Part shown: positions 25,890 to 34,079 of the stretch, in pieces
How positions within the stretch are numbered: position 1 is the stretch's first letter
Layout: every line of letters starts with the position of its first letter
Assembly: GCF_018967865.2 (NCBI RefSeq)
Contig: NZ_JAHLZY020000001.1
Location: 434,001-498,000, forward strand
Direction of reading: 5' to 3'
DNA: 64,000 bases
From: Hymenobacter siberiensis
GTDB lineage: Bacteria; Bacteroidota; Bacteroidia; Cytophagales; Hymenobacteraceae
The notes under the pieces: model-generated
What the model was told of the DNA's origin: nothing
The model's database searches: none
The model's input: only the letters and a program-made list of their open reading frames with translations
Translations under genes and position numbers: made by a program

Positions 25890-25960
25890 AAAAAGCTCCG
25901 TTCTCCCTACATTAACTTCCCAAGTGGAACTTGGGCGTTCGGGAGCTACAGAGCTTTTCT
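25890..25960 (+). terminator. Long hairpin after the DUF3800 gene
   Basis: AAAAAGCTC..TTCTCCC at 25890 pairs with GGGAG..GAGCTTTT ending near 25958, around an inner CCAAGTGGAACTTGG hairpin. T-run on the far side; terminator-like. Confidence 0.5.
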
Positions 25961-26072
25961 ACAGAGCAAAGGTGGGAAGATTCCGTTGGAATTCCACAAA
26001 GTATTTTGTAAAAACGCAAATAGTCCTCGCAGAGTTTCCAATTATTTGCCATTTGCTCAGTGTTGTAAACCT

Positions 26073-26102
26073 AAAAAGGACGGCCATCGGGCCGTCCTTT
26101 TC
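26073..26102. terminator. Bidirectional terminator, 3' end of the 29-aa ORF
   Basis: Perfect stem AAAAAGGACGGCC / GGCCGTCCTTTT with loop ATCG-type. It lies 20 nt past the stop of the minus-strand small ORF and ends in a T-run on that strand. Confidence 0.85.
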
Positions 26103-26122
26103 TAATATAGCCCAATAGGGGC

Positions 26123-26212
26123 CTAAGCCACCACAGACACCTTGTCCTTACTGGCAACTCCCTGATTCAAATCCTCTGCACTATTGATAGTAGTGTTAGT
26201 TGTTTGTTCCAT
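26123..26212 (-). CDS. Small ORF, 29 aa, with strong Shine-Dalgarno
   Basis: An ATG at 26212 is preceded by AAAAAGGAGGTCAAA, an unusually strong ribosome-binding site for a phylum that rarely uses one. The product starts MEQTTNTTINSAEDLNQ and ends KVSVVA; it is polar, Thr/Asn-rich, without Cys or a membrane segment. A perfect terminator follows 20 nt after the stop, so the unit looks like a complete small transcript. No family recognised; it could be a signalling, antitoxin or RiPP-like peptide, but nothing decides this. Confidence 0.45.
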   Translation of the reverse strand: MEQTTNTTINSAEDLNQGVASKDKVSVVA

Positions 26213-26434
26213 TTTGACCTCCTTTTTAAATGTTGTGTCTGCGTTTATTGTCAAGTTCAAGTTTATCCAGCAAATGCTTGCGTTAAAGAGCAGGATTAGT
26301 AAGTATGAACCAATCTTGCTCTTGGTTGTCGTTGAAAATTTTGGTGCAGAGGAGGGGGATATGCTGTTCTTGGGTTTGGCGTCTGGGTACCAACGGGGTG
26401 GTCAAATCCAATAACTCTTCAAAGATAGTAACCT
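26213..26434. other. AT-richer intergenic upstream of the small ORF
   Basis: About 220 bp that should hold the minus-strand promoter of the small ORF. A TAAACTTG resembling the -7 element lies about 45 nt upstream of the ATG, but no -33 match is seen. A plus-strand open frame here is not supported. Confidence 0.4.
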
Positions 26435-26459
26435 AAGCTTCCTCAGCCGCCTTCGCGCC

Positions 26460-26507
26460 GGGGGTGGCGGGGGTGGCGGGGGTGGCGCTGGGGGCCGGGG
26501 GGCCGGG
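26460..26507 (+). promoter_or_regulatory. G-quadruplex-like tract before the toxin-antitoxin promoter
   Basis: Three tandem 9-mers GGGGGTGGC followed by GGGGG and GGGGGG tracts: five runs of five or six G in 48 nt. The next nucleotides contain TACCTTAG (26510-26517), a one-mismatch -7 element, only 4 nt before the antitoxin ATG. Confidence 0.55.
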
Positions 26508-26521
26508 CGTACCTTAGCTGC

Positions 26522-26767
26522 ATGGAAACGCCTCGCTCCACCGCCCACCCGCGCATTACCATCGACCCGACCATCTGCCACGGGCAGCCCACGGTGCGCG
26601 GCCTGCGCTACCCCGTGCAAAACGTGCTCGAATACCTGGCCTCCGGCATGACGGAAGCCGAAATCCTGGCCGACTACCCCGATTTGGAGGCCGAGGACCT
26701 GCGCGCCTGCCAGGCCTACGCGGCCGACATGCTGCAAGTGCGGTCCATCTTCCGGCTGGCGTCGTGA
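26522..26767 (+). CDS. DUF433 antitoxin (VapB45-like)
   Basis: 81 aa. The DUF433 core runs from RITIDPTICHGQPTVRG through YPVQNVLEYLASGMTEAEIL to DYPDLEAEDLRAC, a winged-helix fold that usually binds the toxin promoter. The ATG overlaps the downstream PIN gene by 4 nt (GTGA), the classical coupling of a toxin-antitoxin operon. The -7 element sits only 4 nt before the start, so the mRNA is nearly leaderless. A degenerate relative lies at 34764-35109. Confidence 0.88.
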   Translation: METPRSTAHPRITIDPTICHGQPTVRGLRYPVQNVLEYLASGMTEAEILADYPDLEAEDLRACQAYAADMLQVRSIFRLAS

Positions 26768-27138
26768 GCCCCGCCGAGCCGCTGCGGTTTCTGGTCGATG
26801 CGCAGCTGCCGAAGCGGTTGGCCGATTTTCTGGCCTTCCACACCGGCTGCGACTGCCTGCACACGCTCGACCTGCCGGCAGCCAACCAGACACAGGACGG
26901 CAGTATCACCCGGCTCTCGATGGCGGAGCAGCGCATCGTCATCACCAAAGACGCCGACTTTGTGAACAGCTTCCTGCTCCACGGCCAGCCCTACAAGCTG
27001 CTACTCGTTTCGACGGGCAACATCAGTACGAACGATTTATTGGCGCTTTTCCGGGAGTTTCTGCCGCAGCTCACGAAGCTGTTTGCGCATCACTCATACC
27101 TGGAATTGTCGCGCACGCTGCTGGTGACGCACCGATAA
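26764..27138 (+). CDS. DUF5615 PIN-like toxin
   Basis: 124 aa from a GTG overlapping the antitoxin stop. The PIN-like (Mut7-C/DUF5615) fold shows FLVDAQLPKRLADFL with the first metal Asp, and RIVITKDADFVN with the second acidic pair (DxDF). Partner of DUF433 in many genomes; members are predicted RNases kept in check by the antitoxin. Complete and in frame, so probably functional. Confidence 0.85.
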   Translation: MSPAEPLRFLVDAQLPKRLADFLAFHTGCDCLHTLDLPAANQTQDGSITRLSMAEQRIVITKDADFVNSFLLHGQPYKLLLVSTGNISTNDLLALFREFLPQLTKLFAHHSYLELSRTLLVTHR

Positions 27139-27190
27139 ACAGAAACTTCAAGCTTCCCCAGCCGCTTTCGCCCCGGGGGTGGCTGGGGAG

Positions 27191-27354
27191 GCCCCACGAG
27201 GTATTCGGGTGCCTGACTGGCTTACGGGACTGCCCCGCGAGGTATTCGGGTGCCCGACTGGTTTACGGGGCGGCCCCACGAGGCAAACGGGCACCCAACT
27301 GGCTTACGGGGCGGCCCCGGAGTACGGTCGGGCACCCGTTTGGGCTACGGGGCG
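27191..27354. repeat. 41-bp tandem repeat, four copies
   Basis: Units start at 27191, 27232, 27273 and 27314, each 41 nt, of the form GCCCC[A/G]CGAGGTATTCGGGTGCC...TTACGGGGCG. Copies 1-2 are close; 3-4 more diverged. 41 is not a multiple of three, so the array is not coding, although an open frame runs through it. Confidence 0.85.
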
Positions 27355-27436
27355 GGCGGCGGGTAGGAAATGGGCGGGAATTGCGATACATTGGCGGTTG
27401 AATCCCTTTCATTTTCAACCTTTTTACCCCATTTTC

Positions 27437-28144
27437 ATGTCGCCTACCACACCCGGCGCTTCGGCTGCTACTGTCGCTACCCCAGCCAAGCCCAACAAGA
27501 AAGAACGGCTGCCCACCAGCCAGCTGGCCCTCGCCACGCTGGGCACCGCCGCCGCCAAAGCCTGGCTCGCCGCCGAGCTGCCCGCGCTGCTCTTCGTGAG
27601 CAAGGCCGCCTTTAGCAGCCAGGCCGCCGCCTACGCCGCCAGCCTGAACACCGCCGACGAGGCCGGCGACGGCCGCAGCCCGCAGGCCAACCGCCTGAAA
27701 ACGCTCGACAAGCTCATCACCAAAAACCTGGGCTTCGTGAAAGGCTACCTCGCCGAAGACCACGACGAGGACGGCGGCGAGGCCTACTACGCCGAGTTCG
27801 GCATCGTGCGCGAGGGCAAGAACTTCCGCCTGCCCACCGCCCGCACCGCCCGCGCCCTGGCCCTGGGCAAGCTGGTGGCCGCCCTCACGGCCCACAAGTA
27901 CGACAAGAAGAAATTCGGCACGGCCGTCTGGCAGCCCATCGCCACCGAATACGCCCAGCTGGCCAAAGAAAGCGGCGAGCTGCGCGGCGCGGCCTCGGCC
28001 GCCGTGGGCCAGAAAAACGCTCTCGAAGCGCCCCTGCGCGTGGCCCTGGGCTCGCTGGTGGGCAGCATCAAGGCCAACTACCCCGACGAGGATGCCCAGC
28101 GCGGCGTGCTGCGGGCCTTCGGCTTCCAGAAGGAGGTGTACTAG
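27437..28144 (+). CDS. Hypothetical protein, Ala/Lys-rich
   Basis: 235 aa from the ATG at 27437. An open frame extends upstream to 27179 but crosses the 41-bp array and is rejected. The protein is helical, rich in Ala and Lys, with the stretches RLPTSQLALATLGTAAAKAW and KTLDKLITKNLGFVKGYL, and no signal or membrane segment. No family recognised. Singleton between the toxin-antitoxin module and a GTCATGC-type palindrome. Confidence 0.65.
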   Translation: MSPTTPGASAATVATPAKPNKKERLPTSQLALATLGTAAAKAWLAAELPALLFVSKAAFSSQAAAYAASLNTADEAGDGRSPQANRLKTLDKLITKNLGFVKGYLAEDHDEDGGEAYYAEFGIVREGKNFRLPTARTARALALGKLVAALTAHKYDKKKFGTAVWQPIATEYAQLAKESGELRGAASAAVGQKNALEAPLRVALGSLVGSIKANYPDEDAQRGVLRAFGFQKEVY

Positions 28145-28270
28145 CGCCCGGTTCGAGATAGAGTCGGCCAGCTGCTCCCGGTACCGGGGGCGGCTGGTTT
28201 GGTTTGGGGGGTAGCAGACTATTTTTACGTCATCTTCCACGGTATACTTCCCTCCTCCATGAAAGCATTT

Positions 28271-28365
28271 GTGGAAGCTGTTTAGAAAGTCCCCGAACGG
28301 TCATGCTGCGCGCAGCGCAGCATGACCGTTCGGGGACTTTTTGTGACTTGCTAAACAACTTCCAC
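28271..28365. repeat. GTCATGC-type MITE-like palindrome
   Basis: Perfect core CCCCGAACGGTCATGCTG / complement (28298-28340 region) inside outer arms GTGGAAGCTGTTTAG and CTAAACAACTTCCAC. The same full-length design is at 32453-32532 and a half copy at 50305-50362. No ORF inside. Confidence 0.82.
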
Positions 28366-28439
28366 TTTTATGCCGCGCCACAAGCGCAGTTTTACTGCCT
28401 TGGCCAGCTGCTTTACCTACGCTGCCCGTACACCGGGGC

Positions 28440-29360
28440 ATGATTATTCGTGAGAAAGACAATTGGTTTCGCCTGCTCCTGGCCTGGCACGGCTCGGTGC
28501 TGCCCCAGATACTGCCGCGCCTGCTGGTGCTGTTGGGGCTTTCTGTGGCGGTAGTGGCCGCCCACGTAGAGCTGCCCTACTACAAAGTGCCGCTAAGTGC
28601 CGCGCCCTTCACGCTGTTCGGTTTCACGCTGGCCATCTTTCTGGGCTTTTACAACAATGCCAGCTACGACCGTTTCTGGGAGGGCCGCAAGCAGTGGGGG
28701 GCACTGCTGAACACCACCCGCTCGCTGGCCCGGCAGGCCCTCACGCTGAGCGGGCAGCCGGCGGGCGCGGCAGGGCCCCGGGCATTCGTGCGGCTGCTCA
28801 TCGCCTTCACCTACGCGCTCAAGCACCAGCTCCGGCGCACCGAGGCCGGCCCCGACCTGGCCCGCCTGCTGCCCGCGCCCCTGGCCGAAGCCACGCGGGC
28901 GGCCACCTTCCAGCCCGTGCAGCTACTGCTGGCCATGAGCCGCTGGGTGCAGCAGGGCCGCGAAGCCGGCCAGCTCGATACCACCATCCAGCTGGCCTTC
29001 GACCACCATTTCAACCAGCTCGCCGATATTCTGGGGGCCTGCGAGCGGCTGGCCAACACGCCCATTCCGTATACCTACAGCGTGCTGCTGCACCGCACGG
29101 TGTACCTCTACTGCTTCCTGCTGCCATTTGGGCTGGTGGACAGCACCGGCTGGATTACGCCGCTCATCGTGGCCTTTGTGGGCTACACGTTTATGGCGCT
29201 GGATGCCATTATGCGCGAAATCGAGGAGCCTTTTGGGTTGGAAGACAACGATTTGGCCCTGAATGCCATGAGCCACACCATTGAAGCCTCCCTGCTGGAA
29301 ATGGTGGGCGAGCCCATGCCGCCGGCCCCGGCGCGCTCCCACCGCTACGTGTTCGATTAA
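28440..29360 (+). CDS. Bestrophin-family anion channel
   Basis: 306 aa. Bacterial bestrophin/UPF0187 protein: a pentameric inner-membrane anion channel. Residues about 25-42 and 55-72 form the first membrane segments (LPRLLVLLGLSVAVVAAH; FTLFGFTLAIFLGFYNN), followed by the typical NNASYDRFWEGRKQWG loop. Two more segments near 210-250 (YLYCFLLPFGLVD, PLIVAFVGYTFMALDAI) and the IEEPFG motif near 260 follow. The start at 28440 gives the usual short N-terminus. Singleton between repeats. Confidence 0.88.
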   Translation: MIIREKDNWFRLLLAWHGSVLPQILPRLLVLLGLSVAVVAAHVELPYYKVPLSAAPFTLFGFTLAIFLGFYNNASYDRFWEGRKQWGALLNTTRSLARQALTLSGQPAGAAGPRAFVRLLIAFTYALKHQLRRTEAGPDLARLLPAPLAEATRAATFQPVQLLLAMSRWVQQGREAGQLDTTIQLAFDHHFNQLADILGACERLANTPIPYTYSVLLHRTVYLYCFLLPFGLVDSTGWITPLIVAFVGYTFMALDAIMREIEEPFGLEDNDLALNAMSHTIEASLLEMVGEPMPPAPARSHRYVFD

Positions 29361-29587
29361 GCCGCTGCCGGCCCGCGCACGGCCGCCGCTTCATCATCAA
29401 AAGAGCGATACGTGGGCGGCAGACCCTGCACGTCGGACGATACCAGCTAGTGCGCAGAACGCCGGCGGGGGCCATCAGCACCTCGCCCGCATTGTGCGCA
29501 AAGTACAGGCTGGGCAAAGGGGAAATCATTGCGCCAAAGGTTCCGGGCATTAGCATCGGGCTGCCGCCATTGGCCGGGCCGGGGCCG

Positions 29588-31651
29588 CTACTCCTTCATC
29601 ACCCGCTGGATTTTCTGATAGCCCAGCCCGCGTAGCGTCACTACATAAATGCCCGGTGCGAGGTGGGCCGTGTAGCCGTTGAGCTGGCCGCCCAGCATGG
29701 CCGGTGTGCCGTGCAGCGAGAGCAGGCGGATGCCGCCCTGGGGCAGGGCAAAATCCAGGGTGAGCGTGCCGGCGCTGGCGGGCACGCCGTCCAGGCTGAA
29801 CGGCTGCGGCCCGGCGGCCGGCCCGGGGTACACAAACAGGCGGTTGGCCGCACGGCCGGCCGTCGCGTTGCGAATGCCCGCGAAATTCACCCCAATCAGC
29901 ACCGGGTCGTGGTCGGAAGAGCGGAAGGGCGAGGTGAGGTCGGTGGCTTCGCCGGCCTGGTCGTATTCGAGCACGCTGGGCTCGGCCGAGTTGATGTGCC
30001 ACTTCTGCACATCCACGAAGCCCACCAGGTTGGGCGTCACCACGGCATGGTCGAGCGAGCCAGTGAGGCCCTTGAACACATACGATGCGCTGGTGGGCGG
30101 CGTGGCCGGCACCAGCCCGGCGGCCCGCATAATGTCGATGGGGTCTTCCTCGTAGTTGGCGTTGTAGTCGCCGGCGCTCACGATGCGCGCGGCCCCGGCC
30201 GGCATCACGGTTTTGTTGATGAACTCGACCAGGGCCACGGCCTGGTCCTTGCGGCGGGCATTGGAGCCGCCCTGGCCGTCGTGCTGGTCGGCATTGGCCC
30301 CGCTGCCGCTGCTCTTGCTCTTGAAGTGGTTCACGATAAAGCCCACGGTATCGGGCCGTTCCTTGCGCCGGGTGATGAACACCTGCGCCAGCGGCGGCCG
30401 CTCGAACACGCCCGGCACGGTGGCCACCATGGGCGGCCCCAGTGGCCTCACCACGGCCGGCTTGTAGATGATGGCGCAATGAATAAGGTCGGTATTGTTG
30501 GTCTGGCGCTCGGCGTTGCCGTCGTTCACGAAGATGTAGGTGCCCGCGCCCACGGCCTTGTTCAGGCCATCTACCAGGTCCTGAATGGCGGCCGTGGAAC
30601 CGTTGCCGTCGTTCTCAATCTCGGTGAGGCCCACGATGTCGGCGTTCATTTGGGCGAGGGCGAGGATGATTTTGGCGCGCTGGCGCTGGAAGTCGGCGGC
30701 CGTTTTGGCCCCGCGCGGCGTGGGGAAGCCGCCGCCCGCCCCGTCGCCATTAAAGTAGTTGAGCACGTTGAAGCTGGCCAGCTTCAAATCGAGCGGGCCG
30801 AAGGCGGGCGGCGTCAGCGGCCGGACTACGCTAATGACGGGGGTCTCGGCCCCGGCCAGCGGCTGCAGGCGCCATTGTCCGTAGCCATAGCCCAGAATGC
30901 CGCCCATGTCGCTCAGCGTGCTGCCGATTCGCACGGTGCGGAAGCGGGCATCGAGGTAGGGTGTGGGGGAGGGGTTGGTGGCCGAGCTGCCATCGTCCAG
31001 TACCAGGCTGCGGCGGTCGTTGGCGGCCTGGTAGGCATTCACGGCGGCCAGGTTGCTGGTGCCGCTGCTGCTGGTGCCGGTGGCGGGGTTGTCGTTGGGG
31101 TCGATGAACTGCGTGGCCTGGTAGGTCAGGCCTTCGGCCGATACCGTGAGCTCGCCGCGCTGCTGCAGGCTGTAGTTGTCGGTGACGGTGAGGGGCGCGG
31201 TGAATTTCACCCGCATGCCTTCGTAGCGCTCCGCCTTGTCGGCCGCAAACTCGCTGTTGACGAGGCGCACAAAATCGGGCAGCGCATTGCCCGAAGAAAT
31301 GACCGTGAAGGCTGCCTCCATCAGCACGGCCTGGCCGAAGGAGGGGGCGGCATCGTCTTCGTGCACCGTGCCGGTTACGCGCACTTTGTCGCCCACCTTC
31401 ACGTTGGGGTCGGCCTGCACCACGAACAGCGCGTCGGAAGTAGCGGGGTTGCCATCGGCGGTGGCGTTATCGTCCTGAATGTAGAAGCCGGCCGGTTTCA
31501 GGCTGGCGTAAATGCCCGTCACAATCGCCTCCACGGTGTAGGTGCCGGCCCTGGCCGCCGCGCCCGTGCCCTGAATGGAGCCAATGGAAGTAGCGCTAGC
31601 CGTGCGGGTTGCCAGCAGGATAGCCGTGTAGAGTAAGATTTTGAAGTACAT
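29588..31651 (-). CDS. Secreted ExeM/NucH-type endonuclease
   Basis: 687 aa, signal peptide to about residue 20. N-terminal OB-like and lamin-tail-type region (SIGSIQGTG... FYIQDD), then an endonuclease/exonuclease/phosphatase domain from about 300: ASFNVLNYFN, LTEIEND (Glu), SAGDYNANYEEDP (Asp/Asn) and SSDHDPV (catalytic His). It should degrade extracellular DNA. The final about 80 residues look like a type IX secretion sorting domain (ends GYQKIQRVMKE). Closest relative is the gene at 39318, 8 kb away on the same strand; the two are old paralogues. Confidence 0.92.
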   Translation of the reverse strand: MYFKILLYTAILLATRTASATSIGSIQGTGAAARAGTYTVEAIVTGIYASLKPAGFYIQDDNATADGNPATSDALFVVQADPNVKVGDKVRVTGTVHEDDAAPSFGQAVLMEAAFTVISSGNALPDFVRLVNSEFAADKAERYEGMRVKFTAPLTVTDNYSLQQRGELTVSAEGLTYQATQFIDPNDNPATGTSSSGTSNLAAVNAYQAANDRRSLVLDDGSSATNPSPTPYLDARFRTVRIGSTLSDMGGILGYGYGQWRLQPLAGAETPVISVVRPLTPPAFGPLDLKLASFNVLNYFNGDGAGGGFPTPRGAKTAADFQRQRAKIILALAQMNADIVGLTEIENDGNGSTAAIQDLVDGLNKAVGAGTYIFVNDGNAERQTNNTDLIHCAIIYKPAVVRPLGPPMVATVPGVFERPPLAQVFITRRKERPDTVGFIVNHFKSKSSGSGANADQHDGQGGSNARRKDQAVALVEFINKTVMPAGAARIVSAGDYNANYEEDPIDIMRAAGLVPATPPTSASYVFKGLTGSLDHAVVTPNLVGFVDVQKWHINSAEPSVLEYDQAGEATDLTSPFRSSDHDPVLIGVNFAGIRNATAGRAANRLFVYPGPAAGPQPFSLDGVPASAGTLTLDFALPQGGIRLLSLHGTPAMLGGQLNGYTAHLAPGIYVVTLRGLGYQKIQRVMKE

Positions 31652-31820
31652 AGCGCGGGATGAAAAGTGCAGGGGCGTGGGTAGTAAAGATATCCGGAAG
31701 GGCTGAACTTTGTTAATTATTCAATTTGGGCTTAATAAAATAGCGTTCCGGCCTTTTCCTGGCCCGCCCACGCCTAAAAATGCTGCCCCCGGGCCGCCCA
31801 CCGGCCATTTGCGCCGTATA

Positions 31821-32381
31821 ATGCAGCCTATGATTCCGCTCATCACCCACACCCCGCACCTCCAGATTCTTGCCGCCAGCCGCGCGCTGCTCACGGCCGC
31901 GCTCCACAAGCCCCAGTATTTCCCCCTGCTCCTGGGCGCGGCCCTGCCCACCGACTGGCCCCCCGCCCAGCACGACCGCCCCACGCAGGAGCATGTGCTG
32001 GAGCAGCTCACGGCCGGCGGGCGCGATGCCGCTGGCTGGTACGGCTGGTACGCCCTGCGCAAAGCCGACGACACCGCGCCCCGCACCCTGGTGGGCGCGG
32101 GCGGCTTCCTGGGCCGGCCCACGGCCGATGGCATGGCCGAAATTACCTATTCCATCGCGGCCGACTGGCGTGGGCAGGGCCTCGGCACCGAGCTGGTGGC
32201 CGGCCTGGTGCAGCAGGCCGCCGATACGGGCCTGGTGCGCCAGCTCATTGCCCACCCGCCCGCCGACAACCCCGCCGCCCAGCAGGTGTTGCTTCGCAAC
32301 GGCTTCGTAGCCGCCGGTACCGATGCCGAAGGCCGCCCGCGCTTCGAGCGCGCCGTGGAAGCCGTGACCCAGGCGGCGTAG
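31821..32381 (+). CDS. GNAT acetyltransferase
   Basis: 186 aa from the ATG at 31821 (a second ATG at 31830 is equally possible). The GNAT core has the acetyl-CoA binding motif WRGQGLGTELV and the following NPAAQQVLLRNGF block. The N-terminal third is atypical and may recognise substrate. Substrate unknown. Divergent from the nuclease gene. Confidence 0.85.
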   Translation: MQPMIPLITHTPHLQILAASRALLTAALHKPQYFPLLLGAALPTDWPPAQHDRPTQEHVLEQLTAGGRDAAGWYGWYALRKADDTAPRTLVGAGGFLGRPTADGMAEITYSIAADWRGQGLGTELVAGLVQQAADTGLVRQLIAHPPADNPAAQQVLLRNGFVAAGTDAEGRPRFERAVEAVTQAA

Positions 32382-32452
32382 CTGGCACGGAAGCTGCCAG
32401 TGGGCGGCTGACTTGCCGCTCCCAAATCTCCGCCTGCTTTCCTTCTGATAAT

Positions 32453-32532
32453 GGAGTTGTTTAGAAAGTCCCCGAACGGTCATGCAGAGCGCAGCGAAGC
32501 ATGACCGTTCGGGGACTTTCTAAACAGCTTCG
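32453..32532. repeat. GTCATGC-type MITE-like palindrome
   Basis: GAGTTGTTTAGAAAGTCCCC...GGTCATGC and complement GCATGACCGTTCGGGGACTT..AAACAGCTTC. Same family and length class as 28271-28365. Confidence 0.82.
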
Positions 32533-32676
32533 ATATTTCCTCCAACGACACCAGCGGCGGCGGCTTCGACAGTGGCAACGATAATAGTGGCTCGTGGTAG
32601 GGTAGTGCGTTTTGGTGCGGGAGCTTCTGGTTTCAGGAAAGCCGAAGATTTGCCCGGCCGGCCGTAAGTTGCCACC

Positions 32677-33228
32677 ATGTCTTTACCCCACACACCTCCC
32701 TCGGTAGTGCCGGTGCTGGAAACCAGCCGCCTGCGTTTGCGGAGCTTCCGCGCCGATGATTTTGATGCCTGGTTTGCCATGAGCCGGCAGCTGGCCTACC
32801 ACCGTTATTTCACCCCCGAGCCCATGCCCGCCGAGGAAGTATGGAAGCTGGTGCTGCGCAGTGCCGGCCATTGGCTGCTAACGGGTTACGGGTTCTGGGC
32901 AGTAGAGGAAAAGGCCAGTGGCCGGTTTGTGGGGGCCGTAGGATTTCTGCACCTGAAGCGCGACCTTGAGCCGCCTCTGGGCGACACCCCGGAAATCGGC
33001 TGGGTGCTGGACCCGGCCATTCACGGCCGGGGCTATGCCTCGGAGGCGGTAGAAGCCGTACTGGCCTGGGGCGAAAGCCACTTTGGGCCTGTGCGTACCG
33101 TGTGCATCATTCACCCCGAAAACGAGCCCTCGCTGCGCCTGGCGGCCAAATTTGGCTACCGCGAATACGCCCGCGCCACCTACCACAACCAGCCCATCGT
33201 GCTGCTGGAGCGGCTCGGGGCGGCATAA
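32677..33228 (+). CDS. RimJ/RimL-type GNAT acetyltransferase
   Basis: 183 aa. Starts with the family pattern VLETSRLRLRSFRADDFDAW and has the CoA-binding stretch HGRGYASEAVEAVLAW and ENEPSLRLAAKFGY. Such enzymes acetylate protein N-termini or small amines; substrate unknown. It heads a likely operon with the creatininase and the HAD gene (30-nt and 53-nt spacers). Confidence 0.88.
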   Translation: MSLPHTPPSVVPVLETSRLRLRSFRADDFDAWFAMSRQLAYHRYFTPEPMPAEEVWKLVLRSAGHWLLTGYGFWAVEEKASGRFVGAVGFLHLKRDLEPPLGDTPEIGWVLDPAIHGRGYASEAVEAVLAWGESHFGPVRTVCIIHPENEPSLRLAAKFGYREYARATYHNQPIVLLERLGAA

Positions 33229-33258
33229 GTACCCTTCTTCTATTTCCCCATTCCCGCC

Positions 33259-34026
33259 ATGGCGCCCCGTCCCTACATCCTCGCCGAAACCACCTGGAAG
33301 ACCGTTCAGGAGGCCAACTATGAAGTGGTCATATTGCCCTGGGGTGCCACCGAGGCCCACAACTACCACCTGCCCTACGCCACCGACAACATTCAGGCGG
33401 ACTATGTGGCCGCCGAGGCCGCCCGCAAGGCCTGGGACCAGGGCGCGAAGGTGGTGGTGCTGCCCTGCATTCCGTTTGGGGTGAACACCGGCCAGCTCGA
33501 TATCACCCTCGACATGAACCTGAACCCCAGCACCCAGTTGGCCATTTTGGGCGATATTGTGCACACGCTGGCCCGGCAGGGCATCCCGAAGCTGGTGATT
33601 TTGAACGGCCACGGCGGCAACGACTTCCGCCAGATTCTGCGCGAGCTGCAGGCCGATTTCCCCAACGTATTCCTCAGCACCCTCAACTGGTTCAAGGCCG
33701 CCGACCGCAATCAGTACTTCTCGGCCCCCGGCGACCATGCCGATGAGCTGGAAACCAGCGTGATGCTCCACCTCACGCCCGACCTGGTGAGCCCCCTGAG
33801 CGAAGCCGGCAACGGCGCGGCCCGGCAGTTCCGCATTGCGGCGCTGCGCCAGGGCTGGGCCTGGGCCCAGCGCGAGTGGAGCCAGGTTTCGGCCGATACC
33901 GGCGTGGGCAACCCCGCCGCCGCCAACGCCGAAAAAGGTGCGGCCTTCCTCGAAGCCGTGACCACCAACATTGCCCAATTCCTGGTGGAGCTGGCCGCCG
34001 CCGACCCGCAGGATTTGTATGAATAA
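33259..34026 (+). CDS. Creatininase-family amidohydrolase
   Basis: 255 aa. Metal-dependent amidohydrolase fold of creatininase/MftE/FAPy-deformylase type. Metal ligands are visible: Glu and His in GATEAHNYHLPYATD, the NGHGGND motif near residue 115, and the DHADELETS block near 160. Substrate cannot be told. Between an acetyltransferase and a HAD phosphatase on the same strand, an arrangement that suggests a small catabolic operon but is not diagnostic. Confidence 0.87.
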   Translation: MAPRPYILAETTWKTVQEANYEVVILPWGATEAHNYHLPYATDNIQADYVAAEAARKAWDQGAKVVVLPCIPFGVNTGQLDITLDMNLNPSTQLAILGDIVHTLARQGIPKLVILNGHGGNDFRQILRELQADFPNVFLSTLNWFKAADRNQYFSAPGDHADELETSVMLHLTPDLVSPLSEAGNGAARQFRIAALRQGWAWAQREWSQVSADTGVGNPAAANAEKGAAFLEAVTTNIAQFLVELAAADPQDLYE

Positions 34027-34079
34027 GCGCCCGCTTTCTGCCGGCCCCCATTGCCTTTGCCGGCGCTCAATCCGCTCCC

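Larger units (their letters stand above)
26435..27188. repeat. Imperfect direct repeats flanking the toxin-antitoxin pair
   Basis: AAGCTTCCTCAGCCGCCTTC (26435-) and AAGCTTCCCCAGCCGCTTTC (27150-), each continuing into a CCCCGGGGGTGGC-type tract, are about 85% identical over about 38 bp and enclose the DUF433/PIN module. Confidence 0.6.

Noticed and set aside
26184..26414. 76-codon plus-strand ORF rich in Val/Leu
   Set aside because: TTG start, no ribosome-binding site, overlaps the promoter and 5' end of the better supported minus-strand small ORF.
27191..27354. CRISPR array
   Set aside because: Tandem copies are contiguous, without unique spacers, and no cas gene is present. No CRISPR array is seen anywhere in the window.
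27179..27436. N-terminal extension of the 27437 protein through the 41-bp array
   Set aside because: The unit length is not a multiple of three, so the frame is not kept between copies; chance openness of GC-rich sequence.
29663..31636. Long open frame antisense to the ExeM/NucH gene
   Set aside because: Shadow frame of a GC-rich gene with Gly/His/Arg-rich nonsense composition; the sense strand encodes a clear family with signal peptide and active site.
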